Assembly (NCBI GenBank): GCA_946530565.1 | Contig: CAMNAE010000078.1 | Span: forward strand, 1-7,049 | Length of the DNA stretch: 7,049 bases | Origin: an uncultured Oscillibacter sp. | GTDB lineage: Bacteria > Bacillota > Clostridia > Oscillospirales > Oscillospiraceae | Direction of reading: 5' to 3' | Shown here: positions 1 to 5,986 of the stretch, piece after piece | How positions within the stretch are numbered: position 1 is the stretch's first letter | How the letters are laid out: every line of letters starts with the position of its first letter | Made by a program: the position numbers and the translations under genes | The notes under the pieces: generated by a model | The model's database searches: none | Told to the model about the DNA's origin: nothing | The model's input: the letters and a program-made list of their open reading frames with translations, nothing else

Positions 1-2
1 CG

Positions 3-809
3 CGGGCGAAGGCCGCCGGAAAGAGCCTGGGTCTTCGCGTGAACCCGGAGTGCTCGACTCAGGAAGGCCACGCGATCTACGACCCCTGCGCGCCCGGGAG
101 CCGTCTCGGTGTCACGCGGGAGGTCTGGGAGCGGGAGATGGACGGGACCGCGCTCTCGCTTTTGGACGGGCTGCACTTCCACACGCTCTGTGAGCAGAAC
201 GCGGATGACCTTGACGCGACGCTTGCCGCCCTTGCCGCGCGCTTCGGCGACGTTTTGCCGCGCATGCGCTGGCTCAACATGGGCGGCGGGCACCACATCA
301 CGCGGCCGGACTACGACCTTGCGCTGCTCGAGCGGCTCATCCGAAAAGCGCAGGATAACTGGCAGGTACAGGTCTATCTCGAGCCGGGCGAGGCCGTCGC
401 GCTCAACGCCGGCTATCTCGTCTCGCGCGTGCTCGACATCGTGGAAAACGCCGGCGTCCATATCGCGATCCTGGACGCGAGCGCCGCCTGCCACATGCCC
501 GACGTCATTGAGATGCCCTACACCCCGCCGCTCTATGGGGCCGCGGAGCCGGGCGAGGGCGGGCACGTTTATCGCCTCGCCGGGCCGACCTGCCTTGCGG
601 GCGACGTGATCGGCGACTACCGCTTCCCGGAGGCGCTTCATATCGGCGATACGCTCGTCTTCGGCGATATGGCGATCTACACGACCTGCAAGAACAACAC
701 CTTCAACGGCATGCCCCTGCCCGCGATCGTCCTCATGCGCGCGGACGGAAGGCTCCAGACACTCAAGACCTTCGGCTATCAGGATTTCAGATCCCGGCTT
801 GGGAGCTGA
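3..809 (+). CDS. nspC: Carboxynorspermidine/carboxyspermidine decarboxylase, C-terminal part (5' end outside window)
   Basis: This PLP enzyme of the alanine-racemase fold (fold type III) decarboxylates carboxynorspermidine or carboxyspermidine to norspermidine or spermidine, the last step of the alternative cytoplasmic polyamine route. The frame is open to the left edge, and 268 residues are visible; family members are about 370-380 residues, so roughly the first 105-115, including the PLP-binding lysine, are missing. The GTG at 39 is internal, because family-like sequence (GLRVNPECSTQEGHA) runs across it. Visible family motifs are HFHTLCEQ (174-197), the glycine-rich LNMGGGHHIT phosphate-binding loop (273-302), EPGEA (381-395), DASAACHMPD (from 474), GPTC with the presumed catalytic Cys at 591-593, and KNNTFNGMPLP near the C-terminus. 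The gene ends in TGA and is followed within 11 bases by a terminator, so it is the last gene of its operon. Family is certain; norspermidine versus spermidine as product cannot be decided here. Confidence 0.93.
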   Translation, partial: RAKAAGKSLGLRVNPECSTQEGHAIYDPCAPGSRLGVTREVWEREMDGTALSLLDGLHFHTLCEQNADDLDATLAALAARFGDVLPRMRWLNMGGGHHITRPDYDLALLERLIRKAQDNWQVQVYLEPGEAVALNAGYLVSRVLDIVENAGVHIAILDASAACHMPDVIEMPYTPPLYGAAEPGEGGHVYRLAGPTCLAGDVIGDYRFPEALHIGDTLVFGDMAIYTTCKNNTFNGMPLPAIVLMRADGRLQTLKTFGYQDFRSRLGS

Positions 810-819
810 TACCAGTACA

Positions 820-865
820 TCGCCGCTTTTGCCGCTCGCCCCGGCAAAGGCGGCGAATGCTTTTT
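820..865 (+). terminator. Rho-independent terminator of nspC
   Basis: A 14-bp stem (arms 820-833 and 843-856, TCGCCGCTTTTGCC with GGCAAAGGCGGCGA, one G-U pair) closes a 9-base loop. Four bases later a run of five T (861-865) follows. It starts 11 bases after the nspC stop, as expected for an intrinsic terminator. The short gap between stem and T run is slightly atypical. It separates the polyamine gene from the regulator-miaB-mutS unit. Confidence 0.75.
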
Positions 866-910
866 GCTGTATACGTTATAAAACCGAAAAAGATATGCTT
901 GCATTGTTGT

Positions 911-938
911 TAGACAAGTGGTACACTTACGGTATAGT
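911..938 (+). promoter_or_regulatory. Predicted sigma-A type promoter of the regulator-miaB-mutS unit
   Basis: TAGACA (911-916) matches five of six -35 consensus bases and TATAGT (933-938) matches five of six -10 bases, with a 16-base spacer. Transcription would start near 945, about 34 bases before the regulator start codon. The stretch is AT-richer than its surroundings and lies just after the nspC terminator, so it is the natural promoter for the downstream genes. This is predicted from sequence only. Confidence 0.6.
916..928 (+). promoter_or_regulatory. Candidate operator 1 (inverted repeat between -35 and -10)
   Basis: AAGTG-GTA-CACTT is a perfect 5-bp inverted repeat around three bases. 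It lies in the promoter spacer and touches the last base of the -35 box. A repressor bound here would block RNA polymerase, and FadR-type regulators often bind short palindromes in their own promoters. It does not match the common TNGTNNNACNA FadR-family consensus exactly, so assignment to the adjacent regulator is inference. Confidence 0.4.
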
Positions 939-940
939 TT

Positions 941-956
941 TCAGACAGGTATCTGA
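941..956 (+). promoter_or_regulatory. Candidate operator 2 (inverted repeat at predicted transcript start)
   Basis: TCAGA-CAGGTA-TCTGA is a perfect 5-bp inverted repeat with a 6-base spacer, covering the predicted transcription start and ending 8 bases before the Shine-Dalgarno sequence. The arms differ from those of the repeat at 916-928, so the two are not obvious copies of one site. It could be a second operator, a small RNA hairpin, or chance. Confidence 0.3.
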
Positions 957-963
957 TGGTTAC

Positions 964-970
964 AGGAGGT
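964..970 (+). promoter_or_regulatory. Ribosome binding site deciding the regulator start
   Basis: AGGAGGT lies 8 bases before ATG 979. It fixes the start at 979 rather than at the in-frame TTG at 799, which lies inside nspC. Confidence 0.85.
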
Positions 971-978
971 CGCTGGAT

Positions 979-1713
979 ATGGCACTCAAGCCCGTGAATC
1001 GCGTCAAGCTCTCGGCGCAGATCGAACAGCAGCTCAAGGAGCAGATCATCGAGGGGCGCTGGCAGAGCGGTGAAAAGCTGCCCTCGGAAAACGAGCTCGC
1101 GCGCATTTTCGGCGTGAGCCGCGTGAGCGTGCGTCAGGCCCTGCAGGCGCTCGCGGCGCAGGGGCTCATCGAGACCCGCGTCGGCGACGGGTCCTTCGTC
1201 GCGCAGCCGGACTTAAGCGACCTTGTGCGTCAGAAGCTGCCGATGGTCTATTTGAGCGACGACTCCGTGCACGAGGTGCTCGAGCTTCGCACCTTATTGG
1301 AGCCCCCGGTCGCCGAGCTCGCCGTTTCGCGCGCGACCGATAAGCAGATCGCCGAGCTCGCGGAGCTCATGGCCGAGATGGAGCGCCACCCCGACGACAC
1401 CGCGCTCTTTTCCTCGCTCGACTACGACTTCCACATGCTCATCAGCAAAATGGTCTCCAACACCTTCATCGAGGGCATCTACGCCCTGCAGACCGACGTG
1501 CTGCGCTCTTCGATGCGGCGCATTTTGCAGGTGAACCGCAGCGAAAACGCCCTGCACTACCACCCGCTCATTTTAGAGGCCTTCCAGAAGCGCGACGCGA
1601 AGGCCGCCCGCGCGATCATGGAGGAGCACCTGCGCACGACCTTCGAGATCTTTTTAAGAGACAAGCATCTCATCACAAGAGGCACTGCCGCCGAGGCGGA
1701 GGTAACGGCATGA
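979..1713 (+). CDS. GntR-family transcriptional regulator, FadR subfamily (wHTH + FCD domain)
   Basis: This is a 244-residue cytoplasmic DNA-binding regulator. Residues about 10-75 form the GntR winged helix: LPSENELARIFGVSRVSVRQ is the helix-turn-helix core, and GLIETRVGDGSFV is the wing. Residues about 95-225 form an all-helical FCD ligand domain. The metal-ligand pattern of FCD proteins is present: D148 and H152 (DYDFH), H195 (HPLI) and H217 (EEHL). It therefore probably binds a divalent metal that helps hold a small carboxylate effector. Length is normal for the subfamily (about 220-250). The effector is unknown; relatives respond to lactate, pyruvate, gluconate or fatty acyl-CoA, and nothing nearby identifies it. 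The TGA overlaps the miaB start as ATGA, so the two are translationally coupled. Inverted repeats at 916-928 and 941-956 suggest autoregulation. Subfamily is sure, targets are not. Confidence 0.92.
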   Translation: MALKPVNRVKLSAQIEQQLKEQIIEGRWQSGEKLPSENELARIFGVSRVSVRQALQALAAQGLIETRVGDGSFVAQPDLSDLVRQKLPMVYLSDDSVHEVLELRTLLEPPVAELAVSRATDKQIAELAELMAEMERHPDDTALFSSLDYDFHMLISKMVSNTFIEGIYALQTDVLRSSMRRILQVNRSENALHYHPLILEAFQKRDAKAARAIMEEHLRTTFEIFLRDKHLITRGTAAEAEVTA

Positions 1714-3146
1714 GCGAGCTCCGCACGACCGCCGTCATCGCGCCCGAAGACCTCGCGCGGCAGCGGGACTATGAAAAAAGCATCCGCGCCATGTTCGCCT
1801 CCCGCGAGGCACATCCCCTGGCCTGCGTGGATACCTTTGGCTGCCAGCAGAACGTGGCCGACGGCGAAAAGCTCATGGGCATGCTCAGCGAGATGGGCTT
1901 TTCGTTTACGAGCGAGCCCAAGGAGGCCGACCTCGTGATCCTGAACACCTGCGCCGTGCGCGAGCACGCCGAGCAGCGCGTCTTCGGAAACCTCGGCATC
2001 CTGACCCACTCCAAGCGCGAAAACCCCGAGCAGGTGATCTGCCTGTGCGGCTGCATGGCGCAGGAGGAGCGCGTTGCAAAGCGCGTCAAGGAAAGCTACC
2101 GCCACGTCGACCTTGTCTTCGGCCCGCACGCGCTCTGGAAGTTCCCCGAGCTTTTAAACGAGGTCTATACGACGCGCAAACGCGTCTTCTCTGTTGCCGA
2201 CGAGCCCGGCGCGATCGCCGAGGGCATCCCGACGCTGCGCGAGCGCGGCGTCAAGGCCTGGGTCTCGATCATGTACGGCTGCAACAACTTCTGCTCCTAC
2301 TGCATCGTGCCCTATGTGCGCGGGCGGGAGCGCAGCCGCGAAAAGGCCTGCGTCGTCGAGGAGGTCCGCTCTCTCATCGCATCTGGCTACCGCGAAATCA
2401 CGCTTTTGGGCCAGAACGTGAACTCCTACGGCAAAGATTTAAACGCCGGCTATGATTTCGCCGATCTTTTAAAAGAGCTCGACGGGATCGAGGGCGACTA
2501 CTGGCTCCGCTTCATGTCGAGCCACCCGAAAGACGCGTCTGAAAAGCTCTTCCGGGTCATGGCCGGATCGAAGCATGTCGCGCATCAGCTGCACCTCCCC
2601 TTCCAGTCCGGCTCCGACCGCGTGCTCGCGGCGATGAACCGCCGCTACACGCGCGCGCAGTATACCGGCCTCATCGAAAAGGCCCGCGCGCTCATGCCCG
2701 ATCTCGTGCTCACGAGCGACGTCATCATCGGCTTCCCCGGCGAGACGGAGGACGAGGCGATGGAGACCGTGTCGCTTGTCCGTGAGCTCGGCTTCGACGC
2801 GCTCTTTACCTTCATCTACTCCCCGCGCCCCGGCACGAAGGCAGCAGCCCTGCCCGACATAGTGCCGAGGCAGGAAAAGCAGCGCTGGTTCGACATCCTG
2901 CTGGACGCGCAGAACACGTACTCCGCTGAAAAGCACGCCTCCTACATCGGCAAAACGCTCCGCGTCCTCGTCGACGGTGAGAGCAACGATAAGGACTTTC
3001 CGCTCGCCTCACGCACCGAGGGCAACCGCCTCGTGCGATTGAAGGGCGAAAAAGACCTGATCGGACAGTTTGCGGAGGTCAGGATTACCGGCAGCAACAC
3101 CTGGGCCCTGTACGGCGAGGCGCAAGGAGGGATCCCGCGTGGCTGA
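1710..3146 (+). CDS. miaB: tRNA-2-methylthio-N6-dimethylallyladenosine synthase (MiaB)
   Basis: This radical-SAM methylthiotransferase converts i6A37 to ms2i6A37 in tRNAs that read UNN codons. The protein has 478 residues, within the usual 440-510 of Firmicute MiaB. The N-terminal UPF0004 domain carries the auxiliary [4Fe-4S] ligands C45 (TFGCQQN), C81 (LNTCAVRE) and C115 (CGCMAQ). The radical-SAM core has CxxxCxxC at C191, C195 and C198 (YGCNNFCSYC), followed by PYVRGRE. A TRAM domain for tRNA binding occupies roughly residues 405-473. The TRAM end, the TFGCQQN signature and the roughly 40-residue N-terminal extension common in Firmicutes favour MiaB over the related MtaB and RimO. The start ATG overlaps the regulator stop (ATGA), with GGAGG at 1698-1702, seven bases upstream. 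The last 8 bases overlap mutS. An additional cysteine, C111, makes a CxCxC run that is not part of the standard cluster. Confidence 0.96.
   Translation: MSELRTTAVIAPEDLARQRDYEKSIRAMFASREAHPLACVDTFGCQQNVADGEKLMGMLSEMGFSFTSEPKEADLVILNTCAVREHAEQRVFGNLGILTHSKRENPEQVICLCGCMAQEERVAKRVKESYRHVDLVFGPHALWKFPELLNEVYTTRKRVFSVADEPGAIAEGIPTLRERGVKAWVSIMYGCNNFCSYCIVPYVRGRERSREKACVVEEVRSLIASGYREITLLGQNVNSYGKDLNAGYDFADLLKELDGIEGDYWLRFMSSHPKDASEKLFRVMAGSKHVAHQLHLPFQSGSDRVLAAMNRRYTRAQYTGLIEKARALMPDLVLTSDVIIGFPGETEDEAMETVSLVRELGFDALFTFIYSPRPGTKAAALPDIVPRQEKQRWFDILLDAQNTYSAEKHASYIGKTLRVLVDGESNDKDFPLASRTEGNRLVRLKGEKDLIGQFAEVRITGSNTWALYGEAQGGIPRG
3124..3130 (+). promoter_or_regulatory. Ribosome binding site deciding the mutS GTG start
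   Basis: AAGGAGG lies inside the end of miaB, eight bases before GTG 3139. It supports this GTG as the mutS start over the in-frame codon at 3070, whose extra 23 residues look like frame-shifted miaB rather than MutS. Confidence 0.85.
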
Positions 3147-5751
3147 ACTCACCCCCATGATGCAGCAGTACAATGAGATCAAGGCCCAGAACCCCGACGC
3201 GCTGCTCTTCTTCCGCCTGGGTGACTTCTACGAGATGTTCGGCGACGACGCGAGACTCGCCTCCGCCGAGCTCGATCTCACGCTCACAAGCCGCGACCAC
3301 GGCAAGCACCAGAAGCCCAAGGAGGAGCAGATCCCCATGTGCGGCGTGCCCTACCACGCCTGCGACGCCTACATCGCGCGGCTCGTGGAAAAGGGCTACA
3401 AGGTCGCGATCTGCGAACAGACCGAGGATCCCGCGCTCGCCAAGGGGCTCGTGAAGCGCGACATCATCCGCGTCGTGACCCCGGGGACACTGCTCGATTC
3501 CGCGAGCCTCGAGGAAAAAGGCACGAACTATCTCTGCGGCATCTTCGCCGATGAAACAAGCTGTGCCGTCGCCTTCTGCGACCTCTCGACCGGCGAGACG
3601 GCGCTGACCGGCTTCACCGGCGAAGGGCGCATGGATCACCTCTTCTCGGAGCTCGGCCGCTTCACGCCCTCCGAGGCCGTTGTAAACGAGACCGCCGCGG
3701 CGGACGCCTCGCTCCTGGAGCTTCTGACCGGGCGTCTTCACTGCCGCATCGAGCAGGGCCGGGACGAGCGCTTTGCCATGCCGGAGGCCGAAAAACTCGT
3801 GCGGCGCCAGTTCGGCGACGAGGCCTTCAGGAGCATCCCGGCCGCGCTCCCCGCCGCCGTGCAGGCGCTCGGCGGGCTATTGCGCTATCTCTATGAGACG
3901 CAGCGCACGGACCTTTCCTACATCCATCAGCTCCGCTGGTACGAGCAGGGCCGCTTTATGGAGCTCGACCTGACCGCCCGGCGGAATCTGGAGCTCACGG
4001 AGACGCTGCGCAGCAAGGAAAAGCGCGGGGCCCTCCTGTGGGTGCTCGACAAGACGAAGACCCCGATGGGCGGCCGGCTCTTAAAGCGCTGGATCCAGCA
4101 GCCGCTTTTGTCGGTCGCGCAGATCCGCCGCCGCAGCGGCGCGATCGAGGCGCTGCGCAGCGAGAGCATCGCCCTTGCCGAGGTGCGTGAGGCCCTCATC
4201 GGACTCGGCGACATGGAGCGGCTCATCGGCCGCATCGTCTACGGCAGCGCCGGCGGGCGGGATCTTGCGGCCCTGAAGGGCGCGATCGAGCGCCTGCCCG
4301 AGATCCGCGCGGCGCTTGGCAGCATCTCGCATCCGGTCGTGCGTCAGCTCTCAGACGAGCTCGGCGATCTTTCGGCGATCGCCGCTGACATCGGCGCGAC
4401 GGTCTGCGACGAGCCGCCCTTCTCCGTCCGCGAGGGCGGCGTCATCCGCGACGGCGCCGACCCGGAGGTCGACCGCCTCAGGGGGATCCTGAGCGGCGGG
4501 CGCGGCTTTCTTGCCGAGATCGAAGCCCGCGAGCGTGAGAAGACCGGCATCCGGACGCTGCGCATCGGCTACAACAAAGTCTTCGGCTACTACATCGAGG
4601 TCTCGAACAGCTTCCGCGGTCAGGTGCCAGACGACTGGATCCGCAAGCAGACGCTCGTAAACGGCGAGCGCTACATCACGCCCGAGCTCAAGGATCTTGA
4701 GCAGACCGTCCTGACCGCGCAGGAGCGCGTGCGGGCGCTCGAATACGAGCTTTTCAACGCGCTGCGTCTGCGCGTGGCAGGCGAGGCGGCCGCGATCCAG
4801 AGCTCCGCCGCGGCGGTCGCCGAGATCGACACGCTCGCATCGCTCGCCTATGTCGCCGAAAAGAACAACTACTGCTGCCCCGAGGTCGACGACTCGGGCG
4901 CGATCGAGATCCGCGACGGCCGGCACCCGGTCGTCGAGCAGATGCTGCGCGAGGAGCGCTTCGTCCCGAATGACACGCTCATGGGCGAGCAGGAAAACCG
5001 CGTCGCGATCATCACGGGTCCCAATATGGCGGGCAAGTCCACCTATATGCGCCAGGTGGCGCTGATCGTGCTCATGGCGCAGATGGGCGCGCATGTACCG
5101 GCAGCGTCGGCGCGCATCGGCATCTGCGACCGCATCTTCACGCGCATCGGCGCGAGCGATGATCTCGCCTCCGGCCAGTCGACGTTCATGGTCGAAATGC
5201 GTGAGGTCGCGGAGCTTCTGCACCACGCGACGAGCCGCAGCCTCCTGATCCTCGACGAGATCGGCCGCGGCACCTCGACCTACGACGGCATGGCGATCGC
5301 CCGTGCGGTGCTCGAGCACTGCGCCGGCAGAAAAACGCTCGGCGCCCGGACGCTCTTTGCCACCCACTACCACGAGCTCACCGAGCTTGAAGGCTCGCTC
5401 CCCGGCACCGTGAACCTCTCGGTCGCCGTGCGCGCCCGCGGCGAGGAGATCGCGTTTTTGAGAAAGATCGTCCCCGGCGGGGCCGACCGCAGCTACGGCG
5501 TCGAGGTCGCGCGCATGGCGGGGCTTCCGAAAAAGGTCGTCTCCCGCGCCCGTGCCATTTTAAAAGAGCTTGAGACGGCGCACAACGTGACCTACAGCGC
5601 CCCTCGCGAGGAGCGCGAGCAGATCTCACTCGAGGCGATCCGCGAGGGCGAGGTCCTCGCCGCTCTGCGCCGGCTCCAGCCCGACACCCTGAGCCCGATG
5701 GATGCACTCAAAACGCTTTATGACCTGAAGGCCACGCTCGAGCAGGGCTGA
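3139..5751 (+). CDS. mutS: DNA mismatch repair protein MutS
   Basis: MutS binds mispaired bases and small loops as a dimer and, in an ATP-dependent step, recruits MutL. The protein has 870 residues (B. subtilis and E. coli are about 855). The mismatch-binding domain has the F-x-E reader in GDFYEMFGDDA (F30, E32). The connector spans roughly residues 125-250. The lever and clamp regions follow, with TKTPMGGRLLKRW near 310 and GYNKVFGYYIEVSNSF near 477-492. The ABC-type ATPase carries DGRHPVVE (from D593), Walker A GPNMAGKST (627-635), signature-loop DDLASGQSTF, Walker B LLILDEIGRGTST (D706, E707) and switch ATHYHE. The C-terminal dimerisation helix-turn-helix includes RSYGVEVARMAGLP. QISL (828-831) sits where MutS proteins carry a beta-clamp contact. 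These features mark canonical mismatch-repair MutS1, not MutS2. It starts at GTG, overlaps miaB by 8 bases and precedes mutL. Confidence 0.98.
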   Translation: MAELTPMMQQYNEIKAQNPDALLFFRLGDFYEMFGDDARLASAELDLTLTSRDHGKHQKPKEEQIPMCGVPYHACDAYIARLVEKGYKVAICEQTEDPALAKGLVKRDIIRVVTPGTLLDSASLEEKGTNYLCGIFADETSCAVAFCDLSTGETALTGFTGEGRMDHLFSELGRFTPSEAVVNETAAADASLLELLTGRLHCRIEQGRDERFAMPEAEKLVRRQFGDEAFRSIPAALPAAVQALGGLLRYLYETQRTDLSYIHQLRWYEQGRFMELDLTARRNLELTETLRSKEKRGALLWVLDKTKTPMGGRLLKRWIQQPLLSVAQIRRRSGAIEALRSESIALAEVREALIGLGDMERLIGRIVYGSAGGRDLAALKGAIERLPEIRAALGSISHPVVRQLSDELGDLSAIAADIGATVCDEPPFSVREGGVIRDGADPEVDRLRGILSGGRGFLAEIEAREREKTGIRTLRIGYNKVFGYYIEVSNSFRGQVPDDWIRKQTLVNGERYITPELKDLEQTVLTAQERVRALEYELFNALRLRVAGEAAAIQSSAAAVAEIDTLASLAYVAEKNNYCCPEVDDSGAIEIRDGRHPVVEQMLREERFVPNDTLMGEQENRVAIITGPNMAGKSTYMRQVALIVLMAQMGAHVPAASARIGICDRIFTRIGASDDLASGQSTFMVEMREVAELLHHATSRSLLILDEIGRGTSTYDGMAIARAVLEHCAGRKTLGARTLFATHYHELTELEGSLPGTVNLSVAVRARGEEIAFLRKIVPGGADRSYGVEVARMAGLPKKVVSRARAILKELETAHNVTYSAPREEREQISLEAIREGEVLAALRRLQPDTLSPMDALKTLYDLKATLEQG

Positions 5752-5859
5752 ATCCAAAGGCACCGTCCGGTTCCGAACAGCCCAAGGCAGAAAAACACTG
5801 TGAGCATGCCGCTAAAGGAAGCAGCGTGGGGGATCCCGATGTCTTGCTGAACTGTTATC

Positions 5860-5913
5860 TTCTCCCTCATCCGTCTTCGCTTCGCGAATCCACCTTCCCC
5901 CGCTGGGGGAAGG
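5860..5913. repeat. Tandem-hairpin element, probable dispersed intergenic repeat
   Basis: The first hairpin is TTCGC-TTC-GCGAA (5876-5888). Four bases later comes CCTTCCCCC-GCT-GGGGGAAGG (5893-5913), a perfect 9-bp stem with a three-base loop. The leader TTCTCCCTCATCCG (from 5860) and the arrangement 'hairpin, CACC, C-run, G-run, AAGG' resemble, from memory, short palindromic intergenic elements scattered through gut Clostridia genomes. The second stem is stable but lacks a following T run, so it is not a standard terminator. Only one copy is in the window, so the repeat status is inference. Confidence 0.45.
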
Positions 5914-5939
5914 AAAGCGCTTCGTTTGCAGTGTGCACC

Positions 5940-5972
5940 TCATTCCAAATTTCTCATTCGTAATTCCTCATT
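5940..5972. repeat. AT-rich 14-base direct repeat before mutL
   Basis: Two 14-base units, TCATTCCAAATTTC (5940-5953) and TCATTCGTAATTCC (5954-5967), match at 11 of 14 positions, and a third partial unit TCATT follows (5968-5972). The base composition is far more AT-rich than the flanking genes. It ends three bases before the mutL Shine-Dalgarno sequence, so it forms the untranslated leader immediately before mutL. Similar 'AATTC-CTCATT' strings occur, from memory, as scattered repeats in Clostridia intergenic regions. Confidence 0.5.
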
Positions 5973-5975
5973 GAC

Positions 5976-5982
5976 AGGAGGT
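5976..5982 (+). promoter_or_regulatory. Ribosome binding site of mutL
   Basis: AGGAGGT, a near-perfect Shine-Dalgarno sequence, lies four bases before ATG 5987 and fixes that start. Confidence 0.88.
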
Positions 5983-5986
5983 CTCC

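Larger units (their letters stand above)
5752..5986. other. mutS-mutL intergenic region (235 bases)
   Basis: No gene is supported here. The first 100 bases have no feature I recognise beyond weak self-complementarity. Bases about 5860-5913 form two tandem hairpins, 5940-5972 is an AT-rich direct repeat, and the mutL Shine-Dalgarno sequence follows. No convincing promoter or U-tract terminator is visible, so mutL may be reached by read-through from mutS or by a promoter too weak to recognise. Confidence 0.6.

Noticed and set aside
864..897. A second promoter using TTGCTG and nearby TATAAA or GATATG
   Set aside because: Spacing is wrong for every pairing of these boxes, and it overlaps the terminator tail. 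The boxes at 911-938 fit much better.
799..978. In-frame upstream extension of the GntR regulator from TTG 799
   Set aside because: It would start inside nspC, translate the terminator and promoter, and has no family similarity. ATG 979 has an ideal AGGAGGT.
3070..3138. In-frame upstream extension of MutS
   Set aside because: The 23 extra residues are an out-of-frame reading of the miaB end. GTG 3139 has a good ribosome site and fits the family N-terminus.
4351..5373. Long minus-strand open frame (340 codons) opposite mutS
   Set aside because: GC-rich genes with strongly biased third positions commonly leave an antisense frame open. The product has no recognisable domain and MutS is unambiguous on the + strand.
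5745..5783. GGGCTG/CAGCCC stem around the mutS stop as a terminator
   Set aside because: Only 6 bp closing a 27-base loop, overlapping the coding end, with no T run after it.
5806..5850. 14-codon reading frame (MPLKEAAWGIPMSC) in the mutS-mutL gap
   Set aside because: There is no Shine-Dalgarno sequence before it, it is very short and matches nothing I know. It is likely chance.
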